A DNA stretch of 19,657 nt from Gloeophyllum trabeum ATCC 11539. Lineage: Eukaryota > Basidiomycota > Agaricomycetes > Gloeophyllales > Gloeophyllaceae. Of this stretch, positions 19,279-19,657 are shown piece by piece. Made by a program: the position numbers and the translations under genes. The stretch lies in contig NW_006920413.1 of NCBI RefSeq assembly GCF_000344685.1, positions 2,765,661 through 2,785,317 of the forward strand, in the 5' to 3' direction. Position 1 is the first letter of the stretch. Every line of letters begins with the position of its first letter. Under the pieces are notes generated by a model. The model saw only the letters and a list, made by a program, of their open reading frames with translations, searched no databases and had not been told where the DNA came from.

Positions 19279-19657
19279 AATCGGAGCGCCCCCCGCCGCC
19301 CTCCCCGACGTCGTTAGTGACAGCGTGCCACAGCGTCACTGTAGTGGGATAAAATTGTACTATATATTAGCTCGTGTAGCGTACATATAGAGCGACCGAG
19401 CGCCGCCGGAGCGACGCGGAATGATATGGTGGTTGTCGCCCGCCACTCTCCTCATCGTTGGTGGCGGCGGGGGGCAGCCTGTCGTATACGGGTCCAGTCA
19501 ATTTCGATAAAATTCTAGATAAATCATGTTATATTTCTAGAGTACATATAAAACTTAATTACAGAGTATGGTACATCTAAGATGCTATTCTGCGCGGATA
19601 TACACATGTGTCAGATGTGGCATAGGAGAAAATAAAATATAGATGTTCATAGACGTG
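19165..19657. other. AT-rich / GC-rich mosaic with repeated motifs, probably repetitive DNA
   Basis: AT-rich blocks start near 19170, 19350 and 19505 and share motifs such as GTACTAT.TATTAG, GATAAAATT and GTACATATA. Between them lie GC-rich CGCCGC blocks. A 13-nt sequence GCCCCCCGCCGCC (19288-19300) returns as its exact reverse complement at 19463-19475. No coding potential. The base composition differs from the rest of the window, which suggests the edge of a repeat or transposon reaching beyond 19657. Confidence 0.45.

Overview
The window looks like genomic DNA of a filamentous basidiomycete, most likely a wood- or litter-inhabiting agaricomycete. The evidence is short spliceosomal introns (mostly 48-85 nt, GT..AG), a basidiomycete-type Zn(II)2Cys6 regulator with an RDRERYF motif after the zinc cluster, an F-box relic of the kind expanded in polypores, and a tandem pair of small secreted proteins of a basidiomycete-type family. 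None of the genes is in a prokaryotic arrangement. Most single-frame open reading frames here are noise or pieces of exons; the real genes only appear after splicing.

Layout. At the left edge (1-189, minus) is the start of an unrecognised gene that runs off the window. About 2.4 kb without a supportable gene follows. The best-organised part is 2.6-5.7 kb: two tandem plus-strand paralogues of a secreted protein of unknown function (231 and 222 aa after splicing), each with a TATA-like box about 80 nt before its ATG. They share six intron positions and a 16-nt microexon, but one intron is present only in the first copy. Next comes a broken F-box gene (6.5-7.1 kb) and about 2.6 kb of apparently empty sequence. 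Two minus-strand genes follow: a Zn2Cys6 transcription factor (9771-11207, five exons) that seems to lack the C-terminal part of its family, and a complete seven-exon SLC35C2-like nucleotide-sugar/triose-phosphate translocator (12480-14499, 503 aa).

From 14.5 kb to the right end no intact gene is supported. This part holds a 285-bp inverted-repeat element with CACTG ends flanked by ATT on both sides (17740-18024), which fits a non-autonomous CACTA-like MITE. It also holds a frame-broken coding remnant (18152-18745, minus) and an AT-rich/GC-rich mosaic with recurring small palindromes (19069-19657).

The genes do not form an evident pathway or cluster. The region reads as two or three ordinary housekeeping or secretory loci set in gene-poor sequence with decayed genes and repeats. 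No RNA gene, CRISPR array or obvious prokaryotic-style system was found. The exon structures were derived by hand from splice signals, frame continuity, paralogue comparison and remembered family sequences, and were not checked with transcripts.
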